This document shows, in pieces, positions 5,892 to 13,021 of a stretch of DNA of 14,891 bases. The translations under genes and the position numbers were made by a program. The stretch comes from Candidatus Latescibacterota bacterium (lineage in GTDB: Bacteria > Latescibacterota > UBA2968 > UBA8231): NCBI GenBank assembly GCA_021295675.1, contig JAGWBY010000033.1:20923-35813 (forward strand), in the 5' to 3' direction. The stretch's first letter is position 1. Every line of letters starts with the position of its first letter. Below the pieces are notes generated by a model. The model was given only the letters and a program-made list of their open reading frames with translations, did no database searches and was not told the origin of the DNA.

Positions 5892-7616
5892 TCAAGTGCT
5901 GGAAGGAGCGGCTTTCTTCTTAAAATGATTGACCAATAGCTGTTGACCGATGGTCAGGACATTGAAGATAGTCCAGTAGAGCACTAATCCCGACGACATG
6001 CTCCAAAAGATAAAGATCATCAGTACCGGCATCATGTAAACCAGAACGGCCTGCTTAGGATCCTTCATAGTCATCTTCTGTTGGATAAGCATGGAGACCG
6101 CCATTAACAATGGCAGAATATGAAGGCCAAAACCGCCGATAAGCAACTCGTCGGGAAGGGAAAGATCTTGTATCCAGAGAACAAAGGGGGCTTGGCGCAA
6201 CTCGATTGTTTTGCCAAAAAGATTGTAGAGCGCAATGAAAATGGGCATCTGCAACAAGAGGGGCAGACACCCGCTAAGAGGATTGACGCCTTCTTCCTTA
6301 TAGAGCTTCATAGTCTCTCGGCTCAGGCGTTGGTTGTCGTTTTTGTACTTCTCGCGTAGCGCCGTAATTTTCGGCTGAAGTTCCTGCATTTTCGCCGCTG
6401 ACTCATAGGTTTTGTGAGTAAGCGGATAGACGAGAATTTTAATGACAACGGCGAAAAAGACGATGATCCAACCATAGTTGGGGATGTATTGATGGGTGGC
6501 GATAAATAGAATGAGTAGAAAGCGGCTTATCTGACTTACGATCGGCCATCCGAAATCAATAGCCTGCTCTAGTTCAGCCTGATAGCCGACAAGCTCGTCG
6601 TAGTTAAGTGGGCCCAGATAAATTGTGTTGTGCCAAGAGCCAGACCGTTCGAGCCGGCGACCTACCTGAAAAGAATAGTCGGGCAGCAATTGAGACCCTT
6701 GATAATCGCCCTGCAGGACGACGCGGGAACGCTGCTCTCTATCGACGGGGATGTAGGAAATCAAGAAGTACTTGTTGCGAATACCCGCCCATTTTAGCAG
6801 CCCTTTGTCCTCTAATTCGTCCGATTCCCCATCATCCACCTTGAGTTCGACCCGTTCTTCGTTGATATAGGCAAAAGCCCGCACTTCAGGTAGGTCTATT
6901 TCCGGCTCACGCTCGGTAAACGCTATGCCGTTTTCCCAAGTGAGTATGGCTTCGGTATCGTCGTCAAACCCTTCGTAGCGCACTTGGAGATCGAACCCAT
7001 AGCGGTCCCCATTAAAGGTCAAGACCTTTTCCAGTCTTCTGCCGCCATCGAGTTGGGCTACCATGATTAGGGATTGCCCTTCCCCGGGTCCAACCTGCAG
7101 ACTCGATTGGTTGGCGACAAACTCCGCCGAGGAGATATCCTCCCTGTAGTTCGCTCTTTGTAGATGAATTCCCAAGCCGCGGCCGGTTGGAGGCAGCAGT
7201 TCGATAATACTTCCATCTACGTACCTGTATTTTAATAGTTTACATGATGTAATAGTACCGCCTTTTGTAGAGACAACAAATCTCTGAAGCGGCGTTTGTA
7301 CTACAATTGTGTCTGCTCTGTCTTCTAATACAAAGGACGGATTTTCGACCGATTCGACTCTTTCAATGGCCTGAGACTGAACGGGTGATAGCTCTTCTGA
7401 GTGGAGTTGTTCCGCAGGCTCGGAATCTCGTACGCGCTCGGCCTCAGATTGCTCGTCAGCAACAGGGGCCACTTCAGGCACCGATTCTTGCGGCACAGCT
7501 TCCTGCGACGGAGGCCGGGGCTTGGGATTTAGCCCAAACCATTCATTATAATAGGGAAGCAAGAGGAAAATCAGGCCGATAAAGAGAAAGGCCAACAGGG
7601 TCCGCTTATCTTCCAT
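5892..7616 (-). CDS. yidC: Membrane protein insertase YidC (Oxa1 family, Gram-negative type)
   Basis: Inserts and folds inner-membrane proteins, alone or with SecYEG. 574 aa. TM1 is at about 8-22 (LAFLFIGLIFLLLPYY). A low-complexity Pro/Glu linker spans 30-90, a large periplasmic beta domain about 95-340, and the Oxa1 core about 355-565. The core includes VVIKILVYPLT, where K393 occupies the position of the hydrophilic-groove arginine (E. coli R366), a cytoplasmic hairpin KYKNDNQRLSRETMKLYKEE, and NPLSGCLPLLLQMPIFIALY. The short basic tail is HFKKKAAPSST. ATG is at 7614-7616 with a weak, distant GGGTAAG upstream. It is 44 bases downstream of yidD; the stop is 21 bases before mnmE. The jag/khpB gene often found next to yidC is absent. 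Confidence 0.96.
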   Translation of the reverse strand: MEDKRTLLAFLFIGLIFLLLPYYNEWFGLNPKPRPPSQEAVPQESVPEVAPVADEQSEAERVRDSEPAEQLHSEELSPVQSQAIERVESVENPSFVLEDRADTIVVQTPLQRFVVSTKGGTITSCKLLKYRYVDGSIIELLPPTGRGLGIHLQRANYREDISSAEFVANQSSLQVGPGEGQSLIMVAQLDGGRRLEKVLTFNGDRYGFDLQVRYEGFDDDTEAILTWENGIAFTEREPEIDLPEVRAFAYINEERVELKVDDGESDELEDKGLLKWAGIRNKYFLISYIPVDREQRSRVVLQGDYQGSQLLPDYSFQVGRRLERSGSWHNTIYLGPLNYDELVGYQAELEQAIDFGWPIVSQISRFLLILFIATHQYIPNYGWIIVFFAVVIKILVYPLTHKTYESAAKMQELQPKITALREKYKNDNQRLSRETMKLYKEEGVNPLSGCLPLLLQMPIFIALYNLFGKTIELRQAPFVLWIQDLSLPDELLIGGFGLHILPLLMAVSMLIQQKMTMKDPKQAVLVYMMPVLMIFIFWSMSSGLVLYWTIFNVLTIGQQLLVNHFKKKAAPSST

Positions 7617-7633
7617 AGGTTTTACTTACCCTT

Positions 7634-7656
7634 TTATAAACAATGTGTTATAAACA
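7634..7656. repeat. Short direct repeat between yidD and yidC
   Basis: TTATAAACA occurs at 7634-7642 and 7648-7656 with a 14-base period, in the 44-base spacer just upstream of the yidC start. It could be a small regulatory site or a simple AT-rich repeat; no known protein site is recognised. Confidence 0.4.
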
Positions 7657-7660
7657 TGTT

Positions 7661-7870
7661 CTAGCGCAAAGGATCGCATCCATGCCCTCCCCAAGGATGG
7701 CATCGACCAATCCGCTTTAGCGCAAGCATTCCCCCCTTGAATGGTCCGTACTTATCTAGTGCTTCTTCGGCATATTGGGAACAAGTAGGTAGATAACGAC
7801 AGGACGGGGGAAGATATGGAGACAGGAGAAGACGGTAGGCGCGGACGACGAAAATGGCGATTTGCTTCAT
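7661..7870 (-). CDS. yidD: Membrane protein insertion efficiency factor YidD
   Basis: Small membrane-associated factor that assists YidC-dependent insertion. The 69 aa are typical of the family: an amphipathic N-terminus (MKQIAIFVVRAYRLLLSPYL) followed by the signature CRYLPTCSQYAEEAL, KYGPFKGGMLALKRIGRC and HPWGGHGCDPLR, with the conserved cysteines in CRY.PTCS and RCHP. The ATG at 7868-7870 overlaps the rnpA stop (TGA 7867-7869) in an ATGA junction, indicating translational coupling. Membership of the rpmH-rnpA-yidD-yidC operon supports the call. Confidence 0.96.
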   Translation of the reverse strand: MKQIAIFVVRAYRLLLSPYLPPSCRYLPTCSQYAEEALDKYGPFKGGMLALKRIGRCHPWGGHGCDPLR

Positions 7871-8136
7871 TGTGGGCCAAGAAAAACAGGTAGTTTGGCC
7901 ACCAAGGAGTCCAGTTCCCTTTCCAAGTCAGCAAAGGGAGCTTCGATGGCTGACGGTTGGCAGAAAACGACTAGATCACAAGGAAAGTACGGGCGACTGC
8001 GGCAAATGCTGCGCAGGCGCCGCTTGAGCCGATTGCGCTTTACAGCATTGCCCAGTTTGCGTCGGACGACAAAAATTTGACCGCGATCTTCTCGACCGCA
8101 GCGGATCCAAAAACAGCGGCCTCTAACCCAAGCCAT
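7867..8136 (-). CDS. rnpA: Ribonuclease P protein component, short N-terminus
   Basis: Protein cofactor of RNase P, which removes 5' leaders from pre-tRNA. The signature is clear: FVVRRKLGNAVKRNRLKRRLR (residues 22-42) with R34-N35-R36, followed by the CDLVVFCQPSA strand. The protein is only 89 aa, whereas relatives usually have about 105-130. It lacks the N-terminal ~20-25 residues (helix alpha1 with the ..EF..V..G motif that lines the RNA-binding cleft). It cannot be extended: the rpmH stop (8143-8145) lies in the same frame two codons upstream. Start could be ATG 8134-8136 (chosen) or TTG 8137-8139; no SD is seen. The stop overlaps yidD. A real short variant or a local sequence error are both possible. 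Confidence 0.9.
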   Translation of the reverse strand: MAWVRGRCFWIRCGREDRGQIFVVRRKLGNAVKRNRLKRRLRSICRSRPYFPCDLVVFCQPSAIEAPFADLERELDSLVAKLPVFLGPQ

Positions 8137-8142
8137 CAAGCG

Positions 8143-8277
8143 CTAGACGGCTAGCTGCTTGCGGCCCTTTCTCCGACGACGATTGATGATATTGCGACCG
8201 GCCGGCGTGCTCATGCGCTTGCGAAAACCGTGCTTATTGCGGCGGCGCCTGTTGCTAGGCTGAAATGTGCGTTTCAA
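8143..8277 (-). CDS. rpmH: 50S ribosomal protein L34
   Basis: The 44-aa, strongly basic large-subunit protein reads [20 protein letters not shown], then [20 protein letters not shown] and LAV: the canonical L34 pattern KRT.QPS..+R....GFR.RM.T..GR..+..RR.KGR..L. The start is TTG at 8275-8277 with GAGGTGA about 10 nt upstream. It heads the leftward operon from a promoter at 8331-8359. The stop is in frame with rnpA and only a few bases away, so readthrough would fuse L34 to RnpA. Confidence 0.96.
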   Translation of the reverse strand: MKRTFQPSNRRRRNKHGFRKRMSTPAGRNIINRRRRKGRKQLAV

Positions 8278-8330
8278 AATAAAATTCTCACCTCGCGTTG
8301 GTTTATGTGCAGCATACGCAGAAACGGTCC

Positions 8331-8359
8331 AATTTAGTGGCTATTCTACTAAGTGTCAA
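8331..8359 (-). promoter_or_regulatory. sigma70-type promoter of the rpmH operon
   Basis: On the minus strand a perfect TTGACA (8354-8359) and TAAATT (8331-8336, 4 of 6) are separated by 17 bases, giving a start near 8324 and a leader of about 47 bases before the rpmH TTG. Confidence 0.65.
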
Positions 8360-8412
8360 TACTTTCAAGTCTTTAACCGCTAACGAATTCAATGAAACTT
8401 CGCGGTGTACTC

Positions 8413-8441
8413 TTGACTGACGTATGCCTTCTTCATAGGTT
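8413..8441 (+). promoter_or_regulatory. Candidate dnaA promoter
   Basis: TTGACT (8413-8418, 5 of 6) and TAGGTT (8436-8441, only 3 of 6) with a 17-base spacer, 40 bases before the dnaA ATG. A C8 run (8445-8452) lies at the expected transcription start. No DnaA box was found in 8278-8480, so autoregulation through this region is not evident. Confidence 0.4.
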
Positions 8442-8480
8442 GAACCCCCCCCTTAAAAACTGCGATCTTCGCTTCAATAA

Positions 8481-9875
8481 ATGGCGCTGGAAATACAAGA
8501 TCCCCAAGAACTTTGGGCCCAATGTCTGCTCAACATAGAGCGTCAAGTTCGCCCCCAGAGTTTTACTAATTGGTTTAAGCAGACTTCAGTAAGCCACTTC
8601 GACCAAGATTTATTGGTCATCCAAGTTCCCAGCGCATTTTCTGCCGCTTGGATAGAAGAGCACTACTTGCAGATGATCCAATCCGTAGTGTGGGAAGAGA
8701 CGGCACTGACTCCCAATATCTCCTTTGTGGTTGCACAAGCCCCCCAATCTGTTGGCGATCAAGGGGTACCTGTTGAGCAAGGGGTACCTGCAAACGAAGG
8801 AGACCTCGCAGAAGATGTACAAGAAGAAATAGAAGCAGCTCCTACCCAATCGCTGAACAAGCGCTATACCTTTGAAGAATTCATCATTGGCGATAGCAAT
8901 CGATTTGCCCATGCAACGGCCTTAGCCGTAGCCAATGCCCCAGGTAAGACGGAGTTTAATCCTTTGGTGATCTACGGGGGCGTAGGACTGGGTAAAACGC
9001 ATCTACTGCAAGCGATTGGGCATCACGCCTATAACCACAACCTTGCCGAGAAGATCGTTTACGTTCCCTCGGAAAAGTTTATGAGGGATTTCGTCCAATC
9101 GCTTCAAGACCGCAAGTCCATCGGTGAATTTCAGAGTTTCTATCGCAGCGCGGACATTCTCCTCGTTGACGACATCCAGTTTTTGATCCGCGGCGAACAG
9201 ACCCAAAATGAGTTCTTTCACACTTTTAATGCCTTACACCAGTCCGAGAAGCAGATTGTCATGACCAGCGACAGTCCTCCCGGCCATCTAGATGGATTAG
9301 AAGAAAGACTGAAATCCCGCTTCATCTGGGGACTGGCCACCTCCATAGATGCCCCCGAGCTCGAGACCCGGATTGCCATCCTGCACAAAAAGGCCGAGCG
9401 CAACGGCATGCGGATTTCCGATGATGTGGCCGCTCTGCTGGGCAATCACATCCGATCAAATGTCCGCGAACTCGAAGGGACGTTGATTAGCCTGATGGCC
9501 TACTGCTCAATCCATAAGAAGGAACTCGATCTAGAGGCGGCCCGGCATATTATACAAGAACAGGGGCCCAGCCCGTCGGAAGTGAGCATTGAGGCGATCC
9601 AACAGCAGGTCGCCAACCACTTTAATTTGACTCGCGAGCAACTCATTGGAAAAGGACGCAAGCAAGACGTGGCAACGGCACGGCACATTGCCATGTTCTT
9701 AATAAGGGATCTCATCGGCAGTCACTTCACTACCATCGGCTTGCACTTCGGCAACCGCGATCATAGCACGGTCATCCACGCTGTAAACACTGTTGATAAG
9801 AGGTATAAAAACGATCCCTCCTTTGCTAGACTAGTCGAGAATTTGTCGGATACCGTCCGTCGGCAAAGCCGCTAG
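8481..9875 (+). CDS. dnaA: Chromosomal replication initiator DnaA
   Basis: AAA+ ATPase that binds DnaA boxes at oriC, melts the origin and recruits helicase. 464 aa with all four domains. Domain I is at about 1-85 (ELWAQCLLNIERQV.PQSFTNWF). A short acidic domain II linker spans 86-122 and includes a QGVP repeat. Domain III has Walker A GGVGLGKT (166-173), Walker B ILLVDDIQ (226-233), sensor 1 MTSD (261-264), the arginine-finger region ERLKSRF (275-281) and sensor 2 NVRELEG (327-333). Domain IV carries FNLTREQLIGKGR and the DNA-binding signature FGNRDHSTVIHAV (423-435). The ATG at 8481 matches the usual N-terminus but no SD is visible. It diverges from rpmH, is followed by oriC, and is the first gene of the rightward block. 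Confidence 0.98.
   Translation: MALEIQDPQELWAQCLLNIERQVRPQSFTNWFKQTSVSHFDQDLLVIQVPSAFSAAWIEEHYLQMIQSVVWEETALTPNISFVVAQAPQSVGDQGVPVEQGVPANEGDLAEDVQEEIEAAPTQSLNKRYTFEEFIIGDSNRFAHATALAVANAPGKTEFNPLVIYGGVGLGKTHLLQAIGHHAYNHNLAEKIVYVPSEKFMRDFVQSLQDRKSIGEFQSFYRSADILLVDDIQFLIRGEQTQNEFFHTFNALHQSEKQIVMTSDSPPGHLDGLEERLKSRFIWGLATSIDAPELETRIAILHKKAERNGMRISDDVAALLGNHIRSNVRELEGTLISLMAYCSIHKKELDLEAARHIIQEQGPSPSEVSIEAIQQQVANHFNLTREQLIGKGRKQDVATARHIAMFLIRDLIGSHFTTIGLHFGNRDHSTVIHAVNTVDKRYKNDPSFARLVENLSDTVRRQSR
8760..8790 (+). repeat. Direct repeat inside dnaA domain II
   Basis: CAAGGGGTACCTG occurs at 8760-8772 and 8778-8790 with an 18-base in-frame period, giving QGVP-x2-QGVP in the flexible linker. Most simply a tandem duplication tolerated by the unstructured domain. 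Confidence 0.75.
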
Positions 9876-9905
9876 CCCCCATCTCTTTAGTCCTCTCTGT
9901 CTGTA

Positions 9906-9914
9906 TTTTTCACA
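9906..9914 (+). promoter_or_regulatory. DnaA box (TTTTTCACA)
   Basis: Fits the relaxed consensus TTWTNCACA; first box after dnaA. Confidence 0.55.
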
Positions 9915-9978
9915 ACTATAGTGCCTATTTGGCAGTGGAAAACTATTAACATCTATCCCCGTTAGGTATTGATGTGGG

Positions 9979-9987
9979 TGTGGATAA
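9979..9987 (-). promoter_or_regulatory. DnaA box (exact TTATCCACA)
   Basis: The plus strand reads TGTGGATAA, the exact complement of the high-affinity box. Confidence 0.85.
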
Positions 9988-10028
9988 GTCTGGCGAAAAA
10001 AGAAAACCGTCGTTTTTGACCTCTTGCG

Positions 10029-10037
10029 TGTGAAAAA
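10029..10037 (-). promoter_or_regulatory. DnaA box (TTTTTCACA)
   Basis: The plus strand reads TGTGAAAAA, a relaxed-consensus match in inverted orientation, followed 7 bases later by near-match TTTTCCACC at 10044-10052. Confidence 0.5.
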
Positions 10038-10080
10038 CCAAAGTTTTCCACCTCACAATCCACAGTCAAGCTTCTATTGC

Positions 10081-10095
10081 CAAGTTATAAACTTG
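10081..10095. repeat. Inverted repeat in oriC
   Basis: CAAGTT-ATA-AACTTG, six-base arms around a three-base centre, at the left edge of the AT-rich tract. Confidence 0.6.
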
Positions 10096-10114
10096 ATCGC
10101 ATAAGTATCTTATT

Positions 10115-10128
10115 AACAATATATTGTT
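10115..10128. repeat. 14-base perfect palindrome in oriC
   Basis: AACAATATATTGTT is its own reverse complement and lies in the candidate unwinding element, 28 bases before the exact DnaA box at 10157. It could be a regulator site or a melting-prone AT palindrome. Confidence 0.7.
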
Positions 10129-10156
10129 GTTGTTTATAGATAACTTTTTAAGACAG

Positions 10157-10173
10157 TTATCCACATATCCACA
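10157..10173 (+). promoter_or_regulatory. Tandem DnaA boxes next to the candidate unwinding element
   Basis: Exact TTATCCACA at 10157-10165 followed with one shared base by ATATCCACA (10165-10173, one mismatch), giving an 8-base period. They directly follow the AT-rich tract 10081-10150, the arrangement expected for boxes that seed a DnaA filament into the unwinding element. Confidence 0.85.
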
Positions 10174-10277
10174 GTATAACTAAAACAAAAAGAAGTAAAA
10201 GAACACAAAAAAGTGTAGTTCTATTAGAAGTATGGATGTGGATTGTGCTTTTTGACTATACACATCTTTTTCTATTT

Positions 10278-10286
10278 TTATACACA
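10278..10286 (+). promoter_or_regulatory. DnaA box (TTATACACA)
   Basis: Relaxed-consensus match TTWTNCACA; near-match CTATACACA lies at 10256-10264. Confidence 0.5.
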
Positions 10287-10323
10287 CATACTCATGTGTT
10301 CACTCCTGTTAAAAAATGGGACA

Positions 10324-10335
10324 CTATATATATAG
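10324..10335. repeat. 12-base AT palindrome upstream of dnaN
   Basis: CTATATATATAG, self-complementary, immediately before the candidate -35 TTGACG of dnaN. Confidence 0.5.
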
Positions 10336-10420
10336 AACTTGACGTAAGTAGGCATAAAAGCTAAGTTTATATTAGTAATCAAAAGGGCGATTTTATTAGA
10401 AGGATTCTCCGAGAAGCGCT

Positions 10421-11584
10421 ATGAAGTTAAGAGTAGATCGCAGTGAATTATGGCGGGGCATTGATACTGTATTAGAAGCCGTGTCGTCAAAACCCTCCCT
10501 ACCGGTGTTGGCTAATATCCTGCTTGAGGCCGATGAGAAAATCCTATCTCTATCGGCGACGGATTTAGATTTGTCCATCCGGACTCAAGTCCCTGCTATA
10601 GTAGAGGAGAGTGGGAGGACGACTGTTTCGGCGCGCAAGCTGGCAGAAATCACCCGAGAATGGCCCGAGGCGGAAGTGAGTATTGAGGTGCAGGACGAGC
10701 GACTCAAGCTCTCAGGGCAGCTCGGGGACGCCGAAAGCAGCGAAGGAGCGTATAGCCTGTCGGGAATAGAGGCTGACGAGTTTCCCCCTATGCCGACAGC
10801 CCTTGAGGGCGTAAGCCTGAGTTTAGGGGAGGACGACGGTGAGGCCAATGTTCTAGCAGACATGATCAACAAGACGGTCTTTGCCGTCTCCGGCGATGAT
10901 ACGCGTCCCGTGTTCAATGGGGTGCTCTGGCGCATCGATGCACAGGGAATGGAGATGGTGGCTACTGACGGGTCGCGCTTAGCTTGTTACAGATCAGCCA
11001 TAGGTTTGCAGAATCAGGTACAGGACGACCAAGAGACCGCGGTCATCGTCCCCCCCCAAGCGTTGAACCAGATCGTCAAATTGCTGGATAGCCATAAAGA
11101 GCCAGTCAACGTCACGCTGGGCGAGACACAGGTCCTGTTTGATGTAGGACATACGCATTTGCTGTCGCGTCTGATCGAGGGCCCCTATGTCAACTATGCC
11201 CAAGTCATTCCGCAAAACAACACAAAAGAGCTAAGAATGGCTAGCGGAGATCTGCTGCCGGCCGTACGCCGAGTATCCATCCTCTCCAGCTCTTATACAC
11301 GCCAAGTGCGTTTTAAGCTAAATAGTGGCCAGGTGGAGCTATCGGCGGCTAGCCCCGAAATCGGTGGCGAAGCGAGAGAGGTTGTGCCGGCCCAATACGC
11401 CTCTGAAGAGATAGAGGTTGGCTACAATGCTCAATATCTGATGGAGATCCTGCGCAAAATGGACGCGTCTGAGGTCTGTTTCCAGCTCAACGACCACGTC
11501 ACTGCAGCCTTGTTGCGGCCGGTAGAACAAAAGGAAGGTGAGGATTACTTCTGCTTGCTAATGCCTTTGCGGCCAACAGGATGA
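10421..11584 (+). CDS. dnaN: DNA polymerase III beta subunit (sliding clamp)
   Basis: Ring-shaped dimeric clamp that tethers DNA polymerase III and other enzymes to DNA. 387 aa, close to the usual ~370. It starts MKLRVDRSELWRGIDTVLEA and contains KPSLPVLANILLEA, the first-domain core; FAVSGDDTRPVFNGVLWRI, the conserved AvS.d.tRpvLnGvl motif of the second domain; and a C-terminal CLLMPLRPTG like the clamp's terminal PMR strand. The ATG at 10421 has only a weak GAGAAG upstream. It follows oriC and is 14 bases from recF, so dnaN-recF-dciA-gyrB are likely co-transcribed. Confidence 0.97.
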   Translation: MKLRVDRSELWRGIDTVLEAVSSKPSLPVLANILLEADEKILSLSATDLDLSIRTQVPAIVEESGRTTVSARKLAEITREWPEAEVSIEVQDERLKLSGQLGDAESSEGAYSLSGIEADEFPPMPTALEGVSLSLGEDDGEANVLADMINKTVFAVSGDDTRPVFNGVLWRIDAQGMEMVATDGSRLACYRSAIGLQNQVQDDQETAVIVPPQALNQIVKLLDSHKEPVNVTLGETQVLFDVGHTHLLSRLIEGPYVNYAQVIPQNNTKELRMASGDLLPAVRRVSILSSSYTRQVRFKLNSGQVELSAASPEIGGEAREVVPAQYASEEIEVGYNAQYLMEILRKMDASEVCFQLNDHVTAALLRPVEQKEGEDYFCLLMPLRPTG

Positions 11585-11598
11585 GGTAAGCAGGAATA

Positions 11599-12687
11599 GT
11601 GCGGATCCGTGAATTAACGCTGAGACCCTTCCGCAATTTTGCCGCGATTCACTTGGGCCTTGCAGCAGAGCACATGCTGATTTTTGGCCCAAACGGCCGC
11701 GGTAAAAGCAATATTCTAGAAGCGATTTCCTACTTATCTATCGGTAAGTCAGTGCGCGGGGCCAAGGATCAGCACGTCGTGCCGCACGGCGAAGACTTCT
11801 TTGATGTCCGGGCCTTGTGTAGTGACGGTCGCCACGACCAGCAAGTACGCGTCTTTTACAGTAAAAAGGAAGGTAAGAAGGCATTTGTCGATGCCAGTCT
11901 CTTGCCTCGAGTCTCGGAACTACTGGGCACCTTCCGCACCGTTCACTTCTCTCCTGAAGACGTATCGCTGGTGTTGCGCTTCCCGGCCCAGCGAAGGCGG
12001 CTCCTCGACATACTTATCGCTCAGTCTAGCGCAGCGTACTTGCGCTACATGCAGCGCTATTACCGCGTGTTAGCCCAGCGAAACCACTTGTTGCGTACCG
12101 CAAAGAAGTCGGGGCATGGGCTTATCGACAGTCGGTCAGTGGAACCATGGGATGCACAGCTAGTGGATTTGGGTGCCCAACTTCGACTACATCGCCTAGA
12201 GGCGCTGAATAGATTGAGAGCGCCCTTTCTCGGTTATTACGGCCGCTTCGCCCTAGCTGGTGAAGAGGTAGCTATTATCTATCAAGGTGCCAAGGAACAA
12301 GACTTGGAGGCCCTTAGAGCCGAGTTGCGCGAGGCACTCAGTCGCCGCAGAGAGCAGGAGACCCAAATAGGCTATACGCTGTGTGGGCCACACCGCGATG
12401 ATTTGAAGTTCATATTGAACGGAGAACCAGCCGAACTCTATGCCTCTGAGGGCCAACTAAGAACCGTACTCATATCGTGGAAGCTAGCAGAGGCCCGTTA
12501 CATGGAAGAGCAAACGGGTCAGCAGCCAGTACTGCTCTTAGACGATGCTTTTTCAGAGTTGGATTCAGGTCGGATAGGAGAACTATTGGATATAGTGGGT
12601 GAATTTGAACAGGTCATCGCGACAACCCCTCAAGAGCCTAACGCAAGGCAGGAAGCTCGTTTTGAATCGATCGACCTCCAGAAATAA
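11599..12687 (+). CDS. recF: DNA replication and repair protein RecF
   Basis: SMC-like ATPase that with RecO and RecR loads RecA at gapped DNA. 362 aa, the usual size. It starts MRIRELTLRPFRNF. Walker A is FGPNGRGKSN (29-38). The ABC-type signature is ASEGQLRTVLIS (282-293; the family more often has SQGQ), with Walker B VLLLDDAFSELD (311-322). Family motifs HFSPEDVSLV (116-125) and CGPHRDDL (262-269) are also present. The start is GTG at 11599-11601 with AGGA about 6 nt upstream. It is 14 bases after dnaN and overlaps dciA by 26 bases. Confidence 0.97.
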   Translation: MRIRELTLRPFRNFAAIHLGLAAEHMLIFGPNGRGKSNILEAISYLSIGKSVRGAKDQHVVPHGEDFFDVRALCSDGRHDQQVRVFYSKKEGKKAFVDASLLPRVSELLGTFRTVHFSPEDVSLVLRFPAQRRRLLDILIAQSSAAYLRYMQRYYRVLAQRNHLLRTAKKSGHGLIDSRSVEPWDAQLVDLGAQLRLHRLEALNRLRAPFLGYYGRFALAGEEVAIIYQGAKEQDLEALRAELREALSRRREQETQIGYTLCGPHRDDLKFILNGEPAELYASEGQLRTVLISWKLAEARYMEEQTGQQPVLLLDDAFSELDSGRIGELLDIVGEFEQVIATTPQEPNARQEARFESIDLQK

Positions 12688-13017
12688 GAGCCGCGGTGTT
12701 GGTCCCCCCACCGTTTTGCACGGATTGCTCGACGCCGCAGTCGAGGAGCTAGGGATCAATGAGAAGCTAGTGGAATGTCGGGCGCGGATGGCGTGGGAAG
12801 AAGCAGTAGGTCCCGCCTTGGCCCAGTACACCCGTCCATTGCGCCTGTCCAAAGGATTTTTGGAAGTAGCGGTGCCATCTGCCGTATGGCGAACTCAACT
12901 AAACTTTATGCAGCGGGACATCACGACGCGGATCAACACTTTGCTGGGCAAGAAGGTCGTCGAAGGGCTAAAACTACTAAACCAGTCTGAAAGTGTGGAG
13001 ACCAAAAGGAGGAGTAG

Positions 13018-13021
<4 letters not shown>
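12662..13021 (+). CDS. dciA: DUF721 protein, probable DciA-type replicative helicase loader/operator
   Basis: The DUF721 family includes DciA, the ancestral factor that helps load DnaB in bacteria without DnaC/DnaI. 119 aa. The core pattern is visible: W45-EEAVG50 (usual W..vvG), LRLSKGFLEVAVPSAVW76 (L..G.L.V.v.s..W), then LNFMQRDITTRINTLLG. The start is uncertain. I chose TTG at 12662-12664, which has AGGA about 8 nt upstream and overlaps recF by 26 bases; a GTG at 12599 would add 21 residues inside recF. The stop overlaps the gyrB ATG in an ATGA junction. Position between recF and gyrB matches the usual location of DUF721 genes. Assignment to DciA function is by family and context. Confidence 0.82.

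Larger units (their letters stand above)
9876..10420. other. Probable chromosomal replication origin (oriC) in the dnaA-dnaN gap
   Basis: A 545-base non-coding, AT-rich gap between dnaA and dnaN. DnaA boxes fitting TTWTNCACA are at 9906-9914 (+), 9979-9987 (-, exact), 10029-10037 (-), 10157-10165 (+, exact) and 10278-10286 (+). Weaker ones are at 9934-9942, 10044-10052, 10165-10173, 10237-10245 and 10256-10264. The stretch 10081-10150 is very AT-rich, lacks boxes and contains two palindromes; it adjoins the exact box at 10157, making it the best candidate for the unwinding element. A second AT-rich tract covers 10176-10230. Near dnaN, TTGACG (10339-10344) with TAAGTT 17 bases on is a weak promoter candidate. 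No terminator hairpin was seen after dnaA. Confidence 0.88.

Noticed and set aside
10203..10216. ACAC-AAAAAA-GTGT hairpin in the dnaA-dnaN gap
   Set aside because: Only a four-base stem with no T-run; too weak to call a terminator or structured RNA.
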